Origin: Alphaproteobacteria bacterium
GTDB taxonomy: Bacteria; Pseudomonadota; Alphaproteobacteria; Sphingomonadales; Sphingomonadaceae
Assembly (NCBI GenBank): GCA_005883305.1
Contig: VBAC01000001.1
Span: forward strand, 744,001 to 808,000
DNA: 64,000 nucleotides
Reading direction: 5' to 3'
Below are positions 1 to 8,783 of this stretch, in pieces; within the stretch, counting starts at the first letter, position 1; the number at the start of each line of letters is the position of its first letter. Under the pieces are notes generated by a model that did not search any database, was not told where the DNA came from, and was given only the letters and a program-made list of their open reading frames with translations. A program made the translations under genes and the position numbers.

Positions 1-714
1 CATCGCGAGGCGGCGGCGCGCAAGGGCGCGCGGCAGAGCTTGGCCGCGATCTGGAGGCCTTTCACCGAATTCTTCATGCGAACGGGCGCCGTGCTCGTCC
101 TTCTCTTCATCCTGCTCCACAAGATCGGCGACACGCTGGGGCAACTCGTCCTTCGGCTGCTGCTCGACAATATGGGCTATTCCAACGACGAGATCGCGCT
201 TTGGGACGTCGCGGTCGGCTTCTGGGCCTATTTGATCGGCATTTTCATCGGCGGCTGGCTCTATGCGCAGCTCGGGATGAAGCGATCGGTCCTGCTGAGC
301 CTTGTCTTGATGGGTGTTTCCAACGCCAGCTTCGCGCTGCTTGCGATCGGCGGGCACAGCAATATCGGGCTCGCCGCCTGCATGACCTTCGAGAACATGG
401 CGAGCGGGGTCGGTGGAGTGGTGCTCGTGGCCTATTTCTCGGCGCTGACCGATTTGCGCTTCACCGCCTCGCAATATGCCCTGATCTCGGCCGGCACGAG
501 CATCGTCGGCCGCCTGCTGACTGGCACTACGGCCGGCGCGCTGGTGGAGGCGATGGGCTTCGTCAATTTCTACTGGCTGACGACCCTCGCGGCGCTGCCC
601 GGCATCCTGCTCTTCTGGTGGATGATGCGGATGGGCCTGATCGACGCCTCGATCGGCACCGCGGGCAAGGAAGGCGAGGGCGACGCCCGGGCCGAGGCTC
701 AGCCCGGAGGCTGA
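1..714 (+). CDS. MFS transporter, AmpG-like, C-terminal part (partial)
   Basis: Inner-membrane transporter of the major facilitator superfamily, cut by the left edge of the window. The frame is open from the first base, so the TTG at 40 is not a convincing start and about 237 C-terminal codons are seen. Several hydrophobic segments follow each other, with a basic loop (GGWLYAQLGMKRS) where MFS half-domains carry motif A between two helices, and a short charged tail rich in Gly, Glu and Ala. The overall pattern (TEFFMR near the middle, then HKIGDTLGQ) resembles AmpG/PAT-type carriers that import anhydromuropeptides or related compounds; the substrate here is inferred only. The 3' end overlaps the convergent folC by 16 bases. 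Confidence 0.8.
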   Translation, partial: HREAAARKGARQSLAAIWRPFTEFFMRTGAVLVLLFILLHKIGDTLGQLVLRLLLDNMGYSNDEIALWDVAVGFWAYLIGIFIGGWLYAQLGMKRSVLLSLVLMGVSNASFALLAIGGHSNIGLAACMTFENMASGVGGVVLVAYFSALTDLRFTASQYALISAGTSIVGRLLTGTTAGALVEAMGFVNFYWLTTLAALPGILLFWWMMRMGLIDASIGTAGKEGEGDARAEAQPGG

Positions 715-2015
715 TCGTTTCCGGCGAGCACCTCGCCGGCGAGATAGAGCGAGCCCAGGATCAGCACCACCGCCGGCCTCGCCGGGTCGGCGTGGCGGGC
801 GATCCAGCCGAGCGCGTCGCGCACATCCGTTGCGGCCATCGCGTTCATCCCCATCGCGCGCGCCGCCGCGGCCAGCGCTGCCGGGGCGTGGTGCTCGTGG
901 TCGGCGACTGGAATTGCGTGCAGGGTCAGCGACCGCCCGCGAAAGGGCTGGAGCACGCCCGGCGCATCCTTGTTGGCGAGGAGGCCGAAGATCATGTGGA
1001 ACGGCCGGTCGAGGCCACGGAAATGATCGGCGACGGCGCGCGCCGCCGCGGGATTGTGGGCGCCGTCGAGCCATAGCTCCGAGCCGGCCGGAAGGACGCT
1101 CGCCAAGGGTCCCGCCCCGAGCCGCTGAAGCCTCGCCGGCCACTCCGCCCAGCGCAATGCGGCCTTGAGCGCGCTCTCCGGCACGTCGAGAACGCGCTGG
1201 TGACGCAGCATGGCGATCGCCAAAGCGGCGTTGAGCCCCTGGTGCGCGCCCGAAAGCTCCGGCAGAGGGCCTTCGATCGCGCCCCAACGGTCGCGATAGG
1301 CGAAGGCGCTGCCGATTTCGGCATCCCACTCGCCGCCGCGCGGGAGCCACGAGGCGTCCGCCTTAGCCGCCGCTTCGCCAACCACGGCAGCCACGTCGGG
1401 CGAATAGAGCTGGGTGAGCAGCGGCACGCCGGCCTTCGCGATTCCGGCCTTCTCGGCGGCGATCTGCTCGATCCTCTCGCCCAGGAAGGCGTGATGGTCG
1501 TGGCCGAGCTGGGCGATCCCGCAGGCGATCGGGGAGGGGACGACGTTGGTCGCGTCGAGCCGCCCGCCGAGGCCGACCTCGACGATGCAGGCGTCGGCCG
1601 GCGTGCGGGCGAAGGCGAGGAAGGCGGCGGCGGTGGTCGCTTCGAAGAAGCTGATCTCCATGCCGTCCGCGGCGTCGAGCGTCTCGGCGAGGAGCGCGGC
1701 GAGCGGCTCGTCGTCGATCAGCCGGCCGGCGAGGCGGATGCGCTCGTTGAAGCGGACGAGGTGCGGGCTCGAATAGACGTGGGCGGCGAGCCCCGCCGCC
1801 TCGACCGCCGCGCGCAGAAAGGCGCAGGTCGAGCCCTTGCCGTTGGTTCCGGCGACGTGGAGCACCGGCGGCAGGGCCCGCTCCGGGTTGCCGAGCCGGT
1901 CGAGCAGCGCGGAGATTCGCTCGAGGCCGAGAATGTCCCGCCCCGGCGAGAGGGCTGAGAGCCGGTCGAGCTGGGCCTGGACGGCGGGGTTATCGGAGCA
2001 AGCGCGGTCGGCCAA
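699..2015 (-). CDS. folC: bifunctional folylpolyglutamate synthase / dihydrofolate synthase
   Basis: Cytoplasmic Mur-ligase-family enzyme that adds glutamate to dihydropteroate and then to folates. The ATP loop GTNGKGST lies near residue 55, followed by the family's YSSPHLVRFNERIR stretch and, in the C-terminal domain, LDGAHNP near residue 320. At 438 residues it has the usual length. There is no ATG near the N-terminus: the start is TTG, with a good GGGGAGG five bases upstream that is supplied by the arm of the adjoining inverted repeat. It lies 131 bases downstream of accD on the same strand, the usual alphaproteobacterial accD-folC pair, and overlaps the convergent MFS gene. Confidence 0.95.
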   Translation of the reverse strand: MADRACSDNPAVQAQLDRLSALSPGRDILGLERISALLDRLGNPERALPPVLHVAGTNGKGSTCAFLRAAVEAAGLAAHVYSSPHLVRFNERIRLAGRLIDDEPLAALLAETLDAADGMEISFFEATTAAAFLAFARTPADACIVEVGLGGRLDATNVVPSPIACGIAQLGHDHHAFLGERIEQIAAEKAGIAKAGVPLLTQLYSPDVAAVVGEAAAKADASWLPRGGEWDAEIGSAFAYRDRWGAIEGPLPELSGAHQGLNAALAIAMLRHQRVLDVPESALKAALRWAEWPARLQRLGAGPLASVLPAGSELWLDGAHNPAAARAVADHFRGLDRPFHMIFGLLANKDAPGVLQPFRGRSLTLHAIPVADHEHHAPAALAAAARAMGMNAMAATDVRDALGWIARHADPARPAVVLILGSLYLAGEVLAGNDQPPG

Positions 2016-2017
2016 TC

Positions 2018-2140
2018 AATCCTCCCCGGAACGGGGAGGGGGACCGCGGTGCGAAGCGCCGTGGTGGAGGGGCCGCTCCGGCGTCTGTCGACCCCACCAC
2101 CGCACTTCGTGCGGTCCCCCTCCCCGTTCCGGGGAGGATT
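2018..2140. repeat. intergenic inverted repeat (CCTCCCC type) between accD and folC
   Basis: Two arms of about 30 bases, starting AATCCTCCCCGGAACGGGG on the left and ending CCCCGTTCCGGGGAGGATT on the right, are reverse complements. Inside lies a second pair around ACCGC...GCGGT and CCACCACCGC. The element fills almost the whole gap and its left arm provides the ribosome binding site of folC. It looks like a REP/MITE-type non-coding repeat; no transposase is nearby. Confidence 0.85.
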
Positions 2141-2146
2141 TGACGG

Positions 2147-2998
2147 TCACGCCGCCTCCCTCGCCGGGGTCAGATAATCGAGCAGAAGCGCCAGCGTCTC
2201 CCGCAGCTCCTTCCTGTGAACGACCATGTCGACCATCCCGTGGTCGAGCAGATATTCCGCGCGCTGGAAGCCTTCGGGGAGCTTCTCGCGGATCGTGCTT
2301 TCGATCACCCGCTGGCCGGCGAAACCGATCAGCGCCCCGGGTTCGGCGATCTGGACGTCGCCGAGCATCGCGTAGGAGGCGGTGACTCCGCCGGTCGTCG
2401 GGTCGGCGAGGATGACGATATAGGGCAGCCCCGCTTCCTTGAGCTCGGCGATCGCGACGGTCGCCTTGGGCATCTGCATCAGCGAGAGAATGCCCTCCTG
2501 CATCCGCGCTCCGCCCGCCGCGGTGACGATGACGTAGGGCGAGCGGTCGGCGATCGCCGCACGGGCACCGGCGACGAAGGCGGCGCCGACCGCCATGCCC
2601 ATCGATCCGCCCATGAACGAGAAATCCTGGACTCCGAGAACCACGCGGTTGCCGTCGACGGCGCCGCGCGCGTTGAGCAAGGCGTCGGGCTCCCCGGTCG
2701 CCGCGCGGGCGGCCTTGATGCGGTCGGCGTAGCGCTTGGAATCGCGGAACTTGAGCGGGTCCTCCCTTACCTCGGGCGGCGGAAGGACCGTGTAGCCGGG
2801 GTCGAGCAGCAGATCGAAGCGCAAGGTCGCGCCGATCCGCCCGTGATGGTCGCAGCGCGGGCAGACGTAGAGATTGTCCTCATATTCCTTGGTGAAGACC
2901 ATCGCCTCGCATTCCGGGCATTTGTGCCACAGATTGTCGGGCGTCTCCCGCTTGGGCAGGAAGGGGATCGAGTTGCGAACCCGGTTCAGCCAGCTCAT
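2147..2998 (-). CDS. accD: acetyl-CoA carboxylase carboxyltransferase subunit beta
   Basis: Beta half of the carboxyltransferase that moves carboxyl from biotin-BCCP to acetyl-CoA, the first step of fatty acid synthesis; the alpha subunit (accA) is also in this window near 20 kb. The N-terminal four-Cys zinc ribbon is clear (CPEC at about 27-30 and CPRC at about 46-49), and the crotonase-fold core carries [13 protein letters not shown] and DPTTGGV. Length 283 residues is normal. The ATG follows a GGAGAAG ribosome binding site. folC lies downstream. In relatives I would expect trp genes upstream; here only a repeat separates it from pyrF. Confidence 0.96.
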   Translation of the reverse strand: MSWLNRVRNSIPFLPKRETPDNLWHKCPECEAMVFTKEYEDNLYVCPRCDHHGRIGATLRFDLLLDPGYTVLPPPEVREDPLKFRDSKRYADRIKAARAATGEPDALLNARGAVDGNRVVLGVQDFSFMGGSMGMAVGAAFVAGARAAIADRSPYVIVTAAGGARMQEGILSLMQMPKATVAIAELKEAGLPYIVILADPTTGGVTASYAMLGDVQIAEPGALIGFAGQRVIESTIREKLPEGFQRAEYLLDHGMVDMVVHRKELRETLALLLDYLTPAREAA

Positions 2999-3049
2999 GC
3001 ACTTCTCCTCGGGGCGGGCGGATAGGACGTGGGCACGGCCTTTGTCAAA

Positions 3050-3160
3050 AGCCCTCCCCCTCGATGGGGGAGGGTTGGTTGGGGGGTGGAGTCAATGAAG
3101 ATCGCGGCCAATGCGGAGAGTCCACCCCACCCCAAACCCTCCCCATCGAGGGGAGCGGCT
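3050..3160. repeat. intergenic inverted repeat between pyrF and accD
   Basis: Arms AGCCCTCCCCCTCGATGGGG and CCCCATCGAGGGGAGCGGCT, with inner complementary GGGGGGTGGAGTC and GAGTCCACCCCACCCC. It is similar in design, not identical, to the repeat between accD and folC. It occupies most of the 183-base gap where trpF-trpB-trpA sit in many sphingomonads as I recall them. Confidence 0.8.
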
Positions 3161-3181
3161 TCGGAATTTCAATTCCCTGGT

Positions 3182-3856
3182 TTAAAGCGTCGCCGCGATC
3201 GCGCGTGCCGCCTGGCCGGGATCCTCGGCCTGGGTGATCGGCCGGCCGATGACGAGGATCGAGGCGCCGGCGTCGAGCGCCTGGCGAGGGGTGACGACTC
3301 GCTTCTGATCGCCGGCAGAGGAGTCGGCCGGGCGAACGCCGGGGACGACGAAGAAGCCGTCCGGCCAGAGCTTGCGCGCCGCGCCGACCTCGGCCCCGGA
3401 GCAGACGACTCCGTCGAGCCCCGCCTCGCGCGCCAGCCCGGTGAGTCGGGCGACCTGATCGTGGACATTGCCCGAAGCGCCGGTGGCGGCGAGGTCGGAA
3501 TCGTCGAGGCTGGTCAGGACGGTGACCGCGACCACCCTGGTCCCGGACGGAGCGGCGGCCTTGGCGTCCTCCATCATCGCCCGCCCGCCTGCCGCGTGGA
3601 CGGTCAGGATGGCGGGCTCGATCCGGCGCAGCGCCTGGACGGCGTTGGCGACGGTGTTGGGAATGTCGTGCAGCTTGAGGTCGAGGAAGATCGGCAGATC
3701 GTGCGCGGCCATTTCGCGAACGCCCTCGGGGCCGTTCGCGCTGAAGAATTCAAGGCCGAGCTTGATCCCGCCGACATGGCCCTTGACCTTGGCGGCGAGA
3801 GCGCTGGCGCGTTCCAGATCGGGCGTGTCGATCGCGACGAAGATCGGCCGCGTCAT
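3182..3856 (-). CDS. pyrF: orotidine 5'-phosphate decarboxylase
   Basis: Last enzyme of UMP synthesis; a TIM-barrel homodimer that decarboxylates OMP. The signature DLKLHDIPNTV is present near residue 60, with the upstream Lys (GGIKLGLEFF) and the C-terminal phosphate-binding GVRP and VIGRPIT motifs. Length is 224 residues, as usual. The frame is open further upstream, but the ATG used here gives MTRPIFVAIDTPD, the expected first strand, and overlaps the stop of the LapA-domain gene by four bases (ATGA), so the two are translationally coupled. Confidence 0.95.
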   Translation of the reverse strand: MTRPIFVAIDTPDLERASALAAKVKGHVGGIKLGLEFFSANGPEGVREMAAHDLPIFLDLKLHDIPNTVANAVQALRRIEPAILTVHAAGGRAMMEDAKAAAPSGTRVVAVTVLTSLDDSDLAATGASGNVHDQVARLTGLAREAGLDGVVCSGAEVGAARKLWPDGFFVVPGVRPADSSAGDQKRVVTPRQALDAGASILVIGRPITQAEDPGQAARAIAATL

Positions 3857-4158
3857 TCCGCGGGGGCGCCGACCGGCGGACGATTCGGTGCATTGCCGGT
3901 CGGCACCGGCGCCGGGTGGCTCACGGCATAGGCCTGTGTCTGGACGTCGAGCCGCCGCTGCACCGACCACAAACGGGTGCGATAGAGGACGAAGGTCGGA
4001 AGGAAACCGAGCAGGAAGGCGGCCAGGACGAGCAGGGGCATCCGAACGCTGACGATGACGTCGCCGAGGCTGATATCGATCGAATACCAATTGTTGTAGC
4101 CGACCAGCGTCGCCGCGGCGGTGACGATTATCCAGAACAGAGTCTTCAGGAACTGCAT
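3853..4158 (-). CDS. LapA-domain small membrane protein
   Basis: 101-residue protein with two membrane segments (roughly residues 5-20 and 40-60) separated by a short loop containing NNWYSIDISLGD, which is the lipopolysaccharide-assembly LapA (YciS/DUF1049) domain pattern. The C-terminus is a cytoplasmic Pro-rich tail. In E. coli LapA adapts LpxC turnover and LPS assembly; that role is only inferred here because this family is short and divergent in alphaproteobacteria. It overlaps pyrF by ATGA, an arrangement common in this group. The start ATG follows a purine-rich GGGAGAGGG. Confidence 0.85.
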   Translation of the reverse strand: MQFLKTLFWIIVTAAATLVGYNNWYSIDISLGDVIVSVRMPLLVLAAFLLGFLPTFVLYRTRLWSVQRRLDVQTQAYAVSHPAPVPTGNAPNRPPVGAPAE

Positions 4159-4196
4159 CCCTCTCCCTTCTCCGAAAACGCCCGCCGCGTCCAGAC

Positions 4197-6497
4197 TCAG
4201 CCGATCTCGCGCTCGAGCTCGGCGAACAGGGCGTCGATCGCCTTCAGCCGCGGCCTTTCCTCGGCGAGGATCGCTCGGAAGGCGTCGCGTTTCAACGCGG
4301 CGACGGCGTCCGGCGCAAGCTGGCGCGCCTTCGGAACCGAGGAATTGACGATGTCGATCAGCCGGTCGGCGCCGTGCAGGCGACCCCAAAGATAGTCGTT
4401 CTCCCGATAGGCGCGGCTGAAGAAGGCGCCGAAGCTGTTGAATTGAAGCCCTTTGAGCGTCGCGCGCGGATCGCCCTGCCGGATTGCGGTCGCGTCGTTG
4501 GGCGAGATTCGGTCGACCTTGATCGGGTCGAACTCGTCGAGACCCTCGCCCTGGAGCAGCGGCAGGGTGGCGATGTCGTAATAGGGATAGCCCAGATAGG
4601 CGAGGATCAGGGCCCGACGGTCTCCCTTCGGAAGAGTCAGCAGCGCCCGGCTCAGCGCGAGGTCGGCCTCGCGGTCGAGCGGCTCGAGATCGAACATCCT
4701 GGCGAGCGCGGCCAAAGCGGCGGCCGGGTCGGCTTCGACGTTCGCGAATGCCCCCTGAAAGGGCGCCGGAGCCGCTTCCGGGACGCGCTGCCGATAGGCG
4801 CCGATCAGGCCGTGCAAGACCCGCAGCACCCCCTCCTGGGCCTCGCGCGACGCTTCCATCACCTCGGTCGTCTCGGTGATCCGGCGCGCGACGAGGCGCA
4901 GCCGGCGGGTGCGAAAGGTGATGTCGAGATCGACGAGGAAGCGGATCACGTCGTCGCGCGCGCCCTTTGCGGTCACCGCTTCGGAATCGACCAGGCCGGA
5001 ATCGCGGATGTGCCGCCAGAGCGCCCGGCGGACCATCTTGCGCCGGTGGTTGTCGCCGCCGCCGCCAAGCCGGAAGACGATGCCAACCGCCTCCTCGACC
5101 ACGGTCGCGATCTTGAGCTGGCCGTAGGCGGCATAGGCATAGCCGGCCTCGCGCGCCGAGAGATTGTGCGCTTTGGCTCGCCACGCCGCGATCCGCGCCG
5201 GCGTCGGGCTGCTGAGGAAAAAGGCGCGGCCGATGGCGCGCTCGATCGCGGCCTCCACCTCGGGCCGGATCGCGTCGATGATCCGCCTCAGGCGCCGGAT
5301 CCGCGCAGACATCCGGTCCATCGCCTCCAGATTGTCGCGGATCGGCTGCTCGCGCGGAATGTCGGAAAGCGCGCCGAAGATGGTGGCGAAGAATCCCGGC
5401 GGCTCGGCCTCGCCGTTGGCGGCGAGCCGAACGCTCTTCATCCCCGGCTTGGGATCGATGTAGACGAAGCGCCGGTCGACCTCGCGCCGCGCCGGGCGCT
5501 TCTCGAGCGCGGCGACGGCCGGCCCGAACGGCGCGTTGTGAAGCACCGACCCGTCGATCAGCACGGCTTTTTCGGCATCGTGCAGAGTCGCATGGCCCGG
5601 AAGCGCCCGAATGAGGAACGAGTCGCGGCCAGGCCAGGCGCGCTTTCGCTTCTCGAGGCAGCGGTCGAGCTCGGCGACCTGGAAGGGCGGGAAGGCGCCC
5701 GGGAAGCTCGCCGTGGCGCGCGCTGCGAAGGCCAGCTCGGCGGGGTCGGCGAGGCGGCGGCCGGGCCCGCCCGGATCGTTGAACGACAGGGTCAGCCGGT
5801 GCTCCGTCTCGATCACCTCGCGCGGCGAGTTGAGCCTGAGCTGCTCCGGATAGCCGTGAAAATCGGTGACGGTCACGAACAGGTCGAGTGGCTGATAGTC
5901 CGGCAGGAGAGGGGCGCCGCGCGGACCCTTCGCCATCGCGTCGAAGGCGTTGAGGATCAGGTTGGTCAGCTCCGGACCCCCGAAGGGCGGCGACAGCCAG
6001 GGCGCGCGGACGAAATTGGCGAGCTTGGCGCGGATTTCGGCGCGGTGGCCGTGCTCGACGGTTTTGTCGATTCCCGAGCGCGCCGACAAAGCCCAGGCCA
6101 CTGGGATGGCCGACATCTTGGCCAAGCGCGAAAGGGAACTGACGTCGCTGTCGACCAGCGCGTCCACATCCGCGGAATCGAGCCACAGGTCGGTCAGCGG
6201 ATCGAGCGCCTGGCCCGAGGCGATGGCGTGGCCGAGGAAGATGGCGTTGATCCCGCCCGCGCTTGCCCCGGCGAGGATATCGACGATGATCCGGATGTCG
6301 ACGCTGGCCTCGGCCGCGATCGTCTTCAGCAGCCGGGCGTAGAGATCCTCGGGGCCGGTCTCGGGCGGGTTGCGCGAATGGACCGCCTGGCTGGCCTTCG
6401 CCAGCCGCCAGATCTCCTTGGTGATGCCGTGCATGTAGACCGCGAGGCTGACGCCGCCATAGCAGACGAGGGCGATCCGCAGCTCCTTCTCTTGCAT
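4197..6497 (-). CDS. large patatin-like phospholipase family protein
   Basis: 766-residue protein whose N-terminal half is a patatin hydrolase: the oxyanion loop CYGGVSLAVYMHG (about 12-24), the nucleophile elbow GASAG (Ser79) and the catalytic Asp in LIDGS (Asp315, the DG dyad partner). Both dyad residues are present, so lipolytic activity is plausible. The rest is mostly helical and charged with no domain I recognise; the overall size and the start MQEKELRIALVCYGGVSL match the long 'patatin-related protein' family. No signal peptide or clear membrane segment, so cytoplasmic or membrane-associated. It lies 38 bases upstream of the LapA-domain gene on the same strand. The substrate is unknown. 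Confidence 0.88.
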   Translation of the reverse strand: MQEKELRIALVCYGGVSLAVYMHGITKEIWRLAKASQAVHSRNPPETGPEDLYARLLKTIAAEASVDIRIIVDILAGASAGGINAIFLGHAIASGQALDPLTDLWLDSADVDALVDSDVSSLSRLAKMSAIPVAWALSARSGIDKTVEHGHRAEIRAKLANFVRAPWLSPPFGGPELTNLILNAFDAMAKGPRGAPLLPDYQPLDLFVTVTDFHGYPEQLRLNSPREVIETEHRLTLSFNDPGGPGRRLADPAELAFAARATASFPGAFPPFQVAELDRCLEKRKRAWPGRDSFLIRALPGHATLHDAEKAVLIDGSVLHNAPFGPAVAALEKRPARREVDRRFVYIDPKPGMKSVRLAANGEAEPPGFFATIFGALSDIPREQPIRDNLEAMDRMSARIRRLRRIIDAIRPEVEAAIERAIGRAFFLSSPTPARIAAWRAKAHNLSAREAGYAYAAYGQLKIATVVEEAVGIVFRLGGGGDNHRRKMVRRALWRHIRDSGLVDSEAVTAKGARDDVIRFLVDLDITFRTRRLRLVARRITETTEVMEASREAQEGVLRVLHGLIGAYRQRVPEAAPAPFQGAFANVEADPAAALAALARMFDLEPLDREADLALSRALLTLPKGDRRALILAYLGYPYYDIATLPLLQGEGLDEFDPIKVDRISPNDATAIRQGDPRATLKGLQFNSFGAFFSRAYRENDYLWGRLHGADRLIDIVNSSVPKARQLAPDAVAALKRDAFRAILAEERPRLKAIDALFAELEREIG

Positions 6498-6647
6498 ACG
6501 CTCAAGCGTGGCAGGAAGCGGGCGGCCTGTCGAGCAAGGCTCGAAAAGCCGTGACGGCCTCGCTTCCTTTAGCGGAATCGCCCGGCTAAGGCGAAGGCGC
6601 CGGACGGCTCATGGGAACCGGCGCAAAGGACCTGGATTCTCGCTTTC

Positions 6648-7949
6648 GTGCACGTTCGGCGCATCGCCTGGTTTCTCGTTGCAGGAGTGGTTGCCGCGGT
6701 CGCCCTGTGGGCGGTCGCGTTGCGCTTCAGCGCGCCGGTTCCGGGCGCAGCCCCTTCACGCCGCTTCGACGTCGCGGTCGGCGAGGCGGCGCGGCAGCCG
6801 CACGCGGTCAATTACGACCAGCTCGACGCGAGGCTGCAGCGGTTGATGCAGGACCCGGCGATGGTCGGCCTCGCGGTGGGCGTGGTCGAGGGCGGCCAGA
6901 TCCGCTTCATCAAAGGCTACGGCACTACCGCCGCCGGAGGCAGCGACCGGGTCACTGCCGACACCGTGTTCCGCTGGGCGTCGCTCTCGAAGGGCGTCGC
7001 CGCCGACGCGGTGGCCCTGCTCGCGGCCGAGCATCGCCTGTCGCTCGACGAACCGGTCGGCCGCTACGCCGCTTCGCTCCATCTTCCCGGCGGCAACGAG
7101 AATGTCGCGACCGTCGCCAATTTGCTGTCGCATACGCTCGGCCTGTTCGGCCATGCGCAGGACGGGAAGCTCGAGGACGGGATGGACCCGCATTACCTCC
7201 GCGGAACACTGGCCACGCTGCACAACATCTGCGCGCCGGGCGCCTGCCACGCCTATCAGAACGTCGCCTACGACGCGGCTTCCGAGATCGTCGAGCGAAT
7301 CTCGGGCAAGCCCTATGGCGAATTCCTGCACGAACGCTTCTTCGCGCCGCTCGGCATGACCGGCGCCAGCGCCAGCCGCGACGGGCTGCTCGGCGCGCCG
7401 AGCTGGGCGCGGCCGCATGTCGGCGGCCATCCGCGCGGCCCCGAGGAGGTCAACGAGGCCTATTATCGCGTTCCCGCGGCAGGGGGCGTGAACGGCACGA
7501 TCAAGGATCTTTCGATCTGGATGCTGGCGCAGATGGGGCTCGCGCACGACGTCCTGCCGGCCCAGGTCCTCGCCACGGTGCAGACTCCGCGAATCCGCAC
7601 CCCGGGAGAGAATTTTCGCCGCCGCAAGTTTCGCGAGCGGACGGCGGCGACCGCTTACGGGCTCGGCTGGCGGATCATGGATTATGCCGGGCACCGGGTG
7701 ATCGGCCATCATGGCGGCGTGCGCGGCTACCGCTCGATGATCATGTTCGATCCGGCGCTCAAGGCGGGCGTGGTCGTGCTCTGGAACTCGTCCAGCCCGC
7801 GGCCCAACGGGATCGAATATGAGGTGATGGACATGGTCTATCGCCTGCCGTTCCGAGACTGGCTGGATCTCGACGATCTGCGCGTGCCCGACGAGAGCGA
7901 AGCCCCGGGCAATGCCGTGCATCCCGCCGACAACGAGGGCGGCGGCTAA
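6648..7949 (+). CDS. serine hydrolase, beta-lactamase class C / penicillin-binding-protein fold
   Basis: Secreted or membrane-anchored hydrolase: residues 5-27 form an N-terminal hydrophobic segment, followed by the catalytic domain. The SxxK motif is SLSK (Ser112, Lys115), the YxN motif is YQN (203-205), and HHGG near residue 360 stands for the third K/H-T-G box. Length 433 is usual for the family, which includes AmpC-like lactamases, D-aminopeptidases and esterases; the HHGG box argues more for an esterase or peptidase than for a true lactamase. The ATG-or-upstream choice is uncertain; a short basic lead before the hydrophobic segment supports this start. It is divergent from the patatin gene. 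Confidence 0.88.
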   Translation: MHVRRIAWFLVAGVVAAVALWAVALRFSAPVPGAAPSRRFDVAVGEAARQPHAVNYDQLDARLQRLMQDPAMVGLAVGVVEGGQIRFIKGYGTTAAGGSDRVTADTVFRWASLSKGVAADAVALLAAEHRLSLDEPVGRYAASLHLPGGNENVATVANLLSHTLGLFGHAQDGKLEDGMDPHYLRGTLATLHNICAPGACHAYQNVAYDAASEIVERISGKPYGEFLHERFFAPLGMTGASASRDGLLGAPSWARPHVGGHPRGPEEVNEAYYRVPAAGGVNGTIKDLSIWMLAQMGLAHDVLPAQVLATVQTPRIRTPGENFRRRKFRERTAATAYGLGWRIMDYAGHRVIGHHGGVRGYRSMIMFDPALKAGVVVLWNSSSPRPNGIEYEVMDMVYRLPFRDWLDLDDLRVPDESEAPGNAVHPADNEGGG

Positions 7950-7950
7950 C

Positions 7951-8060
7951 TCCCTCTCCCCTCTGGGGAGGGGGTTGGGGAGAGGGGCAGGACTACGACA
8001 CCCCCTCTCCCTTCGCCGCTATCGCGGCTCTTCCCTCTCCCCAGAGGGGAGAGGGTTGGG
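7951..8060. repeat. CTCTCCCC-type inverted repeat, convergent gap
   Basis: Starts right after the stop of the serine hydrolase with TCCCTCTCCCCTCTGGGGAG and ends with CTCTCCCCAGAGGGGAGAGG. The right arm runs into the 3' end of the endonuclease-type gene, so that protein's last residues (NPLPSGEREEPR) are translated from repeat sequence. Same general kind as the repeats near 10.6 and 12.7 kb. Confidence 0.8.
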
Positions 8061-8747
8061 CTTGAGCTCCGCCCAGATCGGGAGATGGTCCGAGGCGGTG
8101 CGCGAGCAGGCGCTGCGGTGGACTCCGCTGGCGACGACCCTGAGGTCGCGGCTGATCATGATCCGATCGAGCGAGGCGATCGGGCGGCGGGCGTGAAAGC
8201 TTGGTCCGCACGGCGCGAAATCGTGATGAGCGCCGAAATCGCGAAGGCAGCCGCCGCGGCTGCTCCACTCGTTGAGGTCGCCCATCAGAACGGTCGGCGG
8301 CTCGCCGTCGCGCTCGTGCAAGTGGGAAAGGATCGCCTGCGCCTGCCGCCTGCGCCACAGGCCCGAAAGATCGAGGTGCATTCCGACGATCCGCAGCAAG
8401 GCGCCGTCCACCACGATCTCCGCCAGAACCGCGCCCCTCGGCTCCAGTGCCGGCAGCCTGAACAGGTGATGCTCGCGCACCTCGGTGCTCTTGCGCACCA
8501 GAAGGGCGTTGCCGTGCCAGCCGATCGAGCCGGCGCGAACGTCCATCTCCACCGCCTTGTAGTCGCTGCGCGCCTCCAGCATCGAAAGCGGGATGGCGCT
8601 CGATTTCGATCCGAAGCGCCGATCCGCCTCCTGAAGCGCGATCACGTCGGCGCCGAGCTCGTTGAGCACCTCGATCGTCCGCTCGGGCCGCCGCCGCCGG
8701 TCGGTCCCGATCGCCTTGCGCATATTGTAGGAGGCGACGCGGATCAT
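8019..8747 (-). CDS. endonuclease/exonuclease/phosphatase (EEP) family protein
   Basis: 242-residue hydrolase of the DNase I/exonuclease III fold. Motifs in order: SYNMRKAIG (Asn metal ligand, near 7), LQEADRR (Glu, near 40), MHLDLSG (near 120), MGDLNEW (Asp/Asn, near 153) and SDHLPI (Asp-His pair, near 220). Members cleave phosphodiesters or phosphomonoesters of DNA, lipids or nucleotides; which one is not visible. No signal peptide. The C-terminal tail is encoded by an intergenic repeat. It is 36 bases downstream of the HPF-like gene and probably co-transcribed with it. Confidence 0.88.
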   Translation of the reverse strand: MIRVASYNMRKAIGTDRRRRPERTIEVLNELGADVIALQEADRRFGSKSSAIPLSMLEARSDYKAVEMDVRAGSIGWHGNALLVRKSTEVREHHLFRLPALEPRGAVLAEIVVDGALLRIVGMHLDLSGLWRRRQAQAILSHLHERDGEPPTVLMGDLNEWSSRGGCLRDFGAHHDFAPCGPSFHARRPIASLDRIMISRDLRVVASGVHRSACSRTASDHLPIWAELKPNPLPSGEREEPR

Positions 8748-8783
8748 GGCGTCTGGTGAAGGCCCCGGCGGATCAGCGCAACC

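Noticed and set aside
2018-3160. Clustered repeats as a CRISPR array
   Set aside because: They are single long inverted repeats in gaps, not short direct repeats with spacers, and no cas gene is present.
4374-6554. 726-codon plus-strand open frame opposite the patatin gene
   Set aside because: Low-complexity antisense translation; the minus strand has the GASAG/DG dyad.
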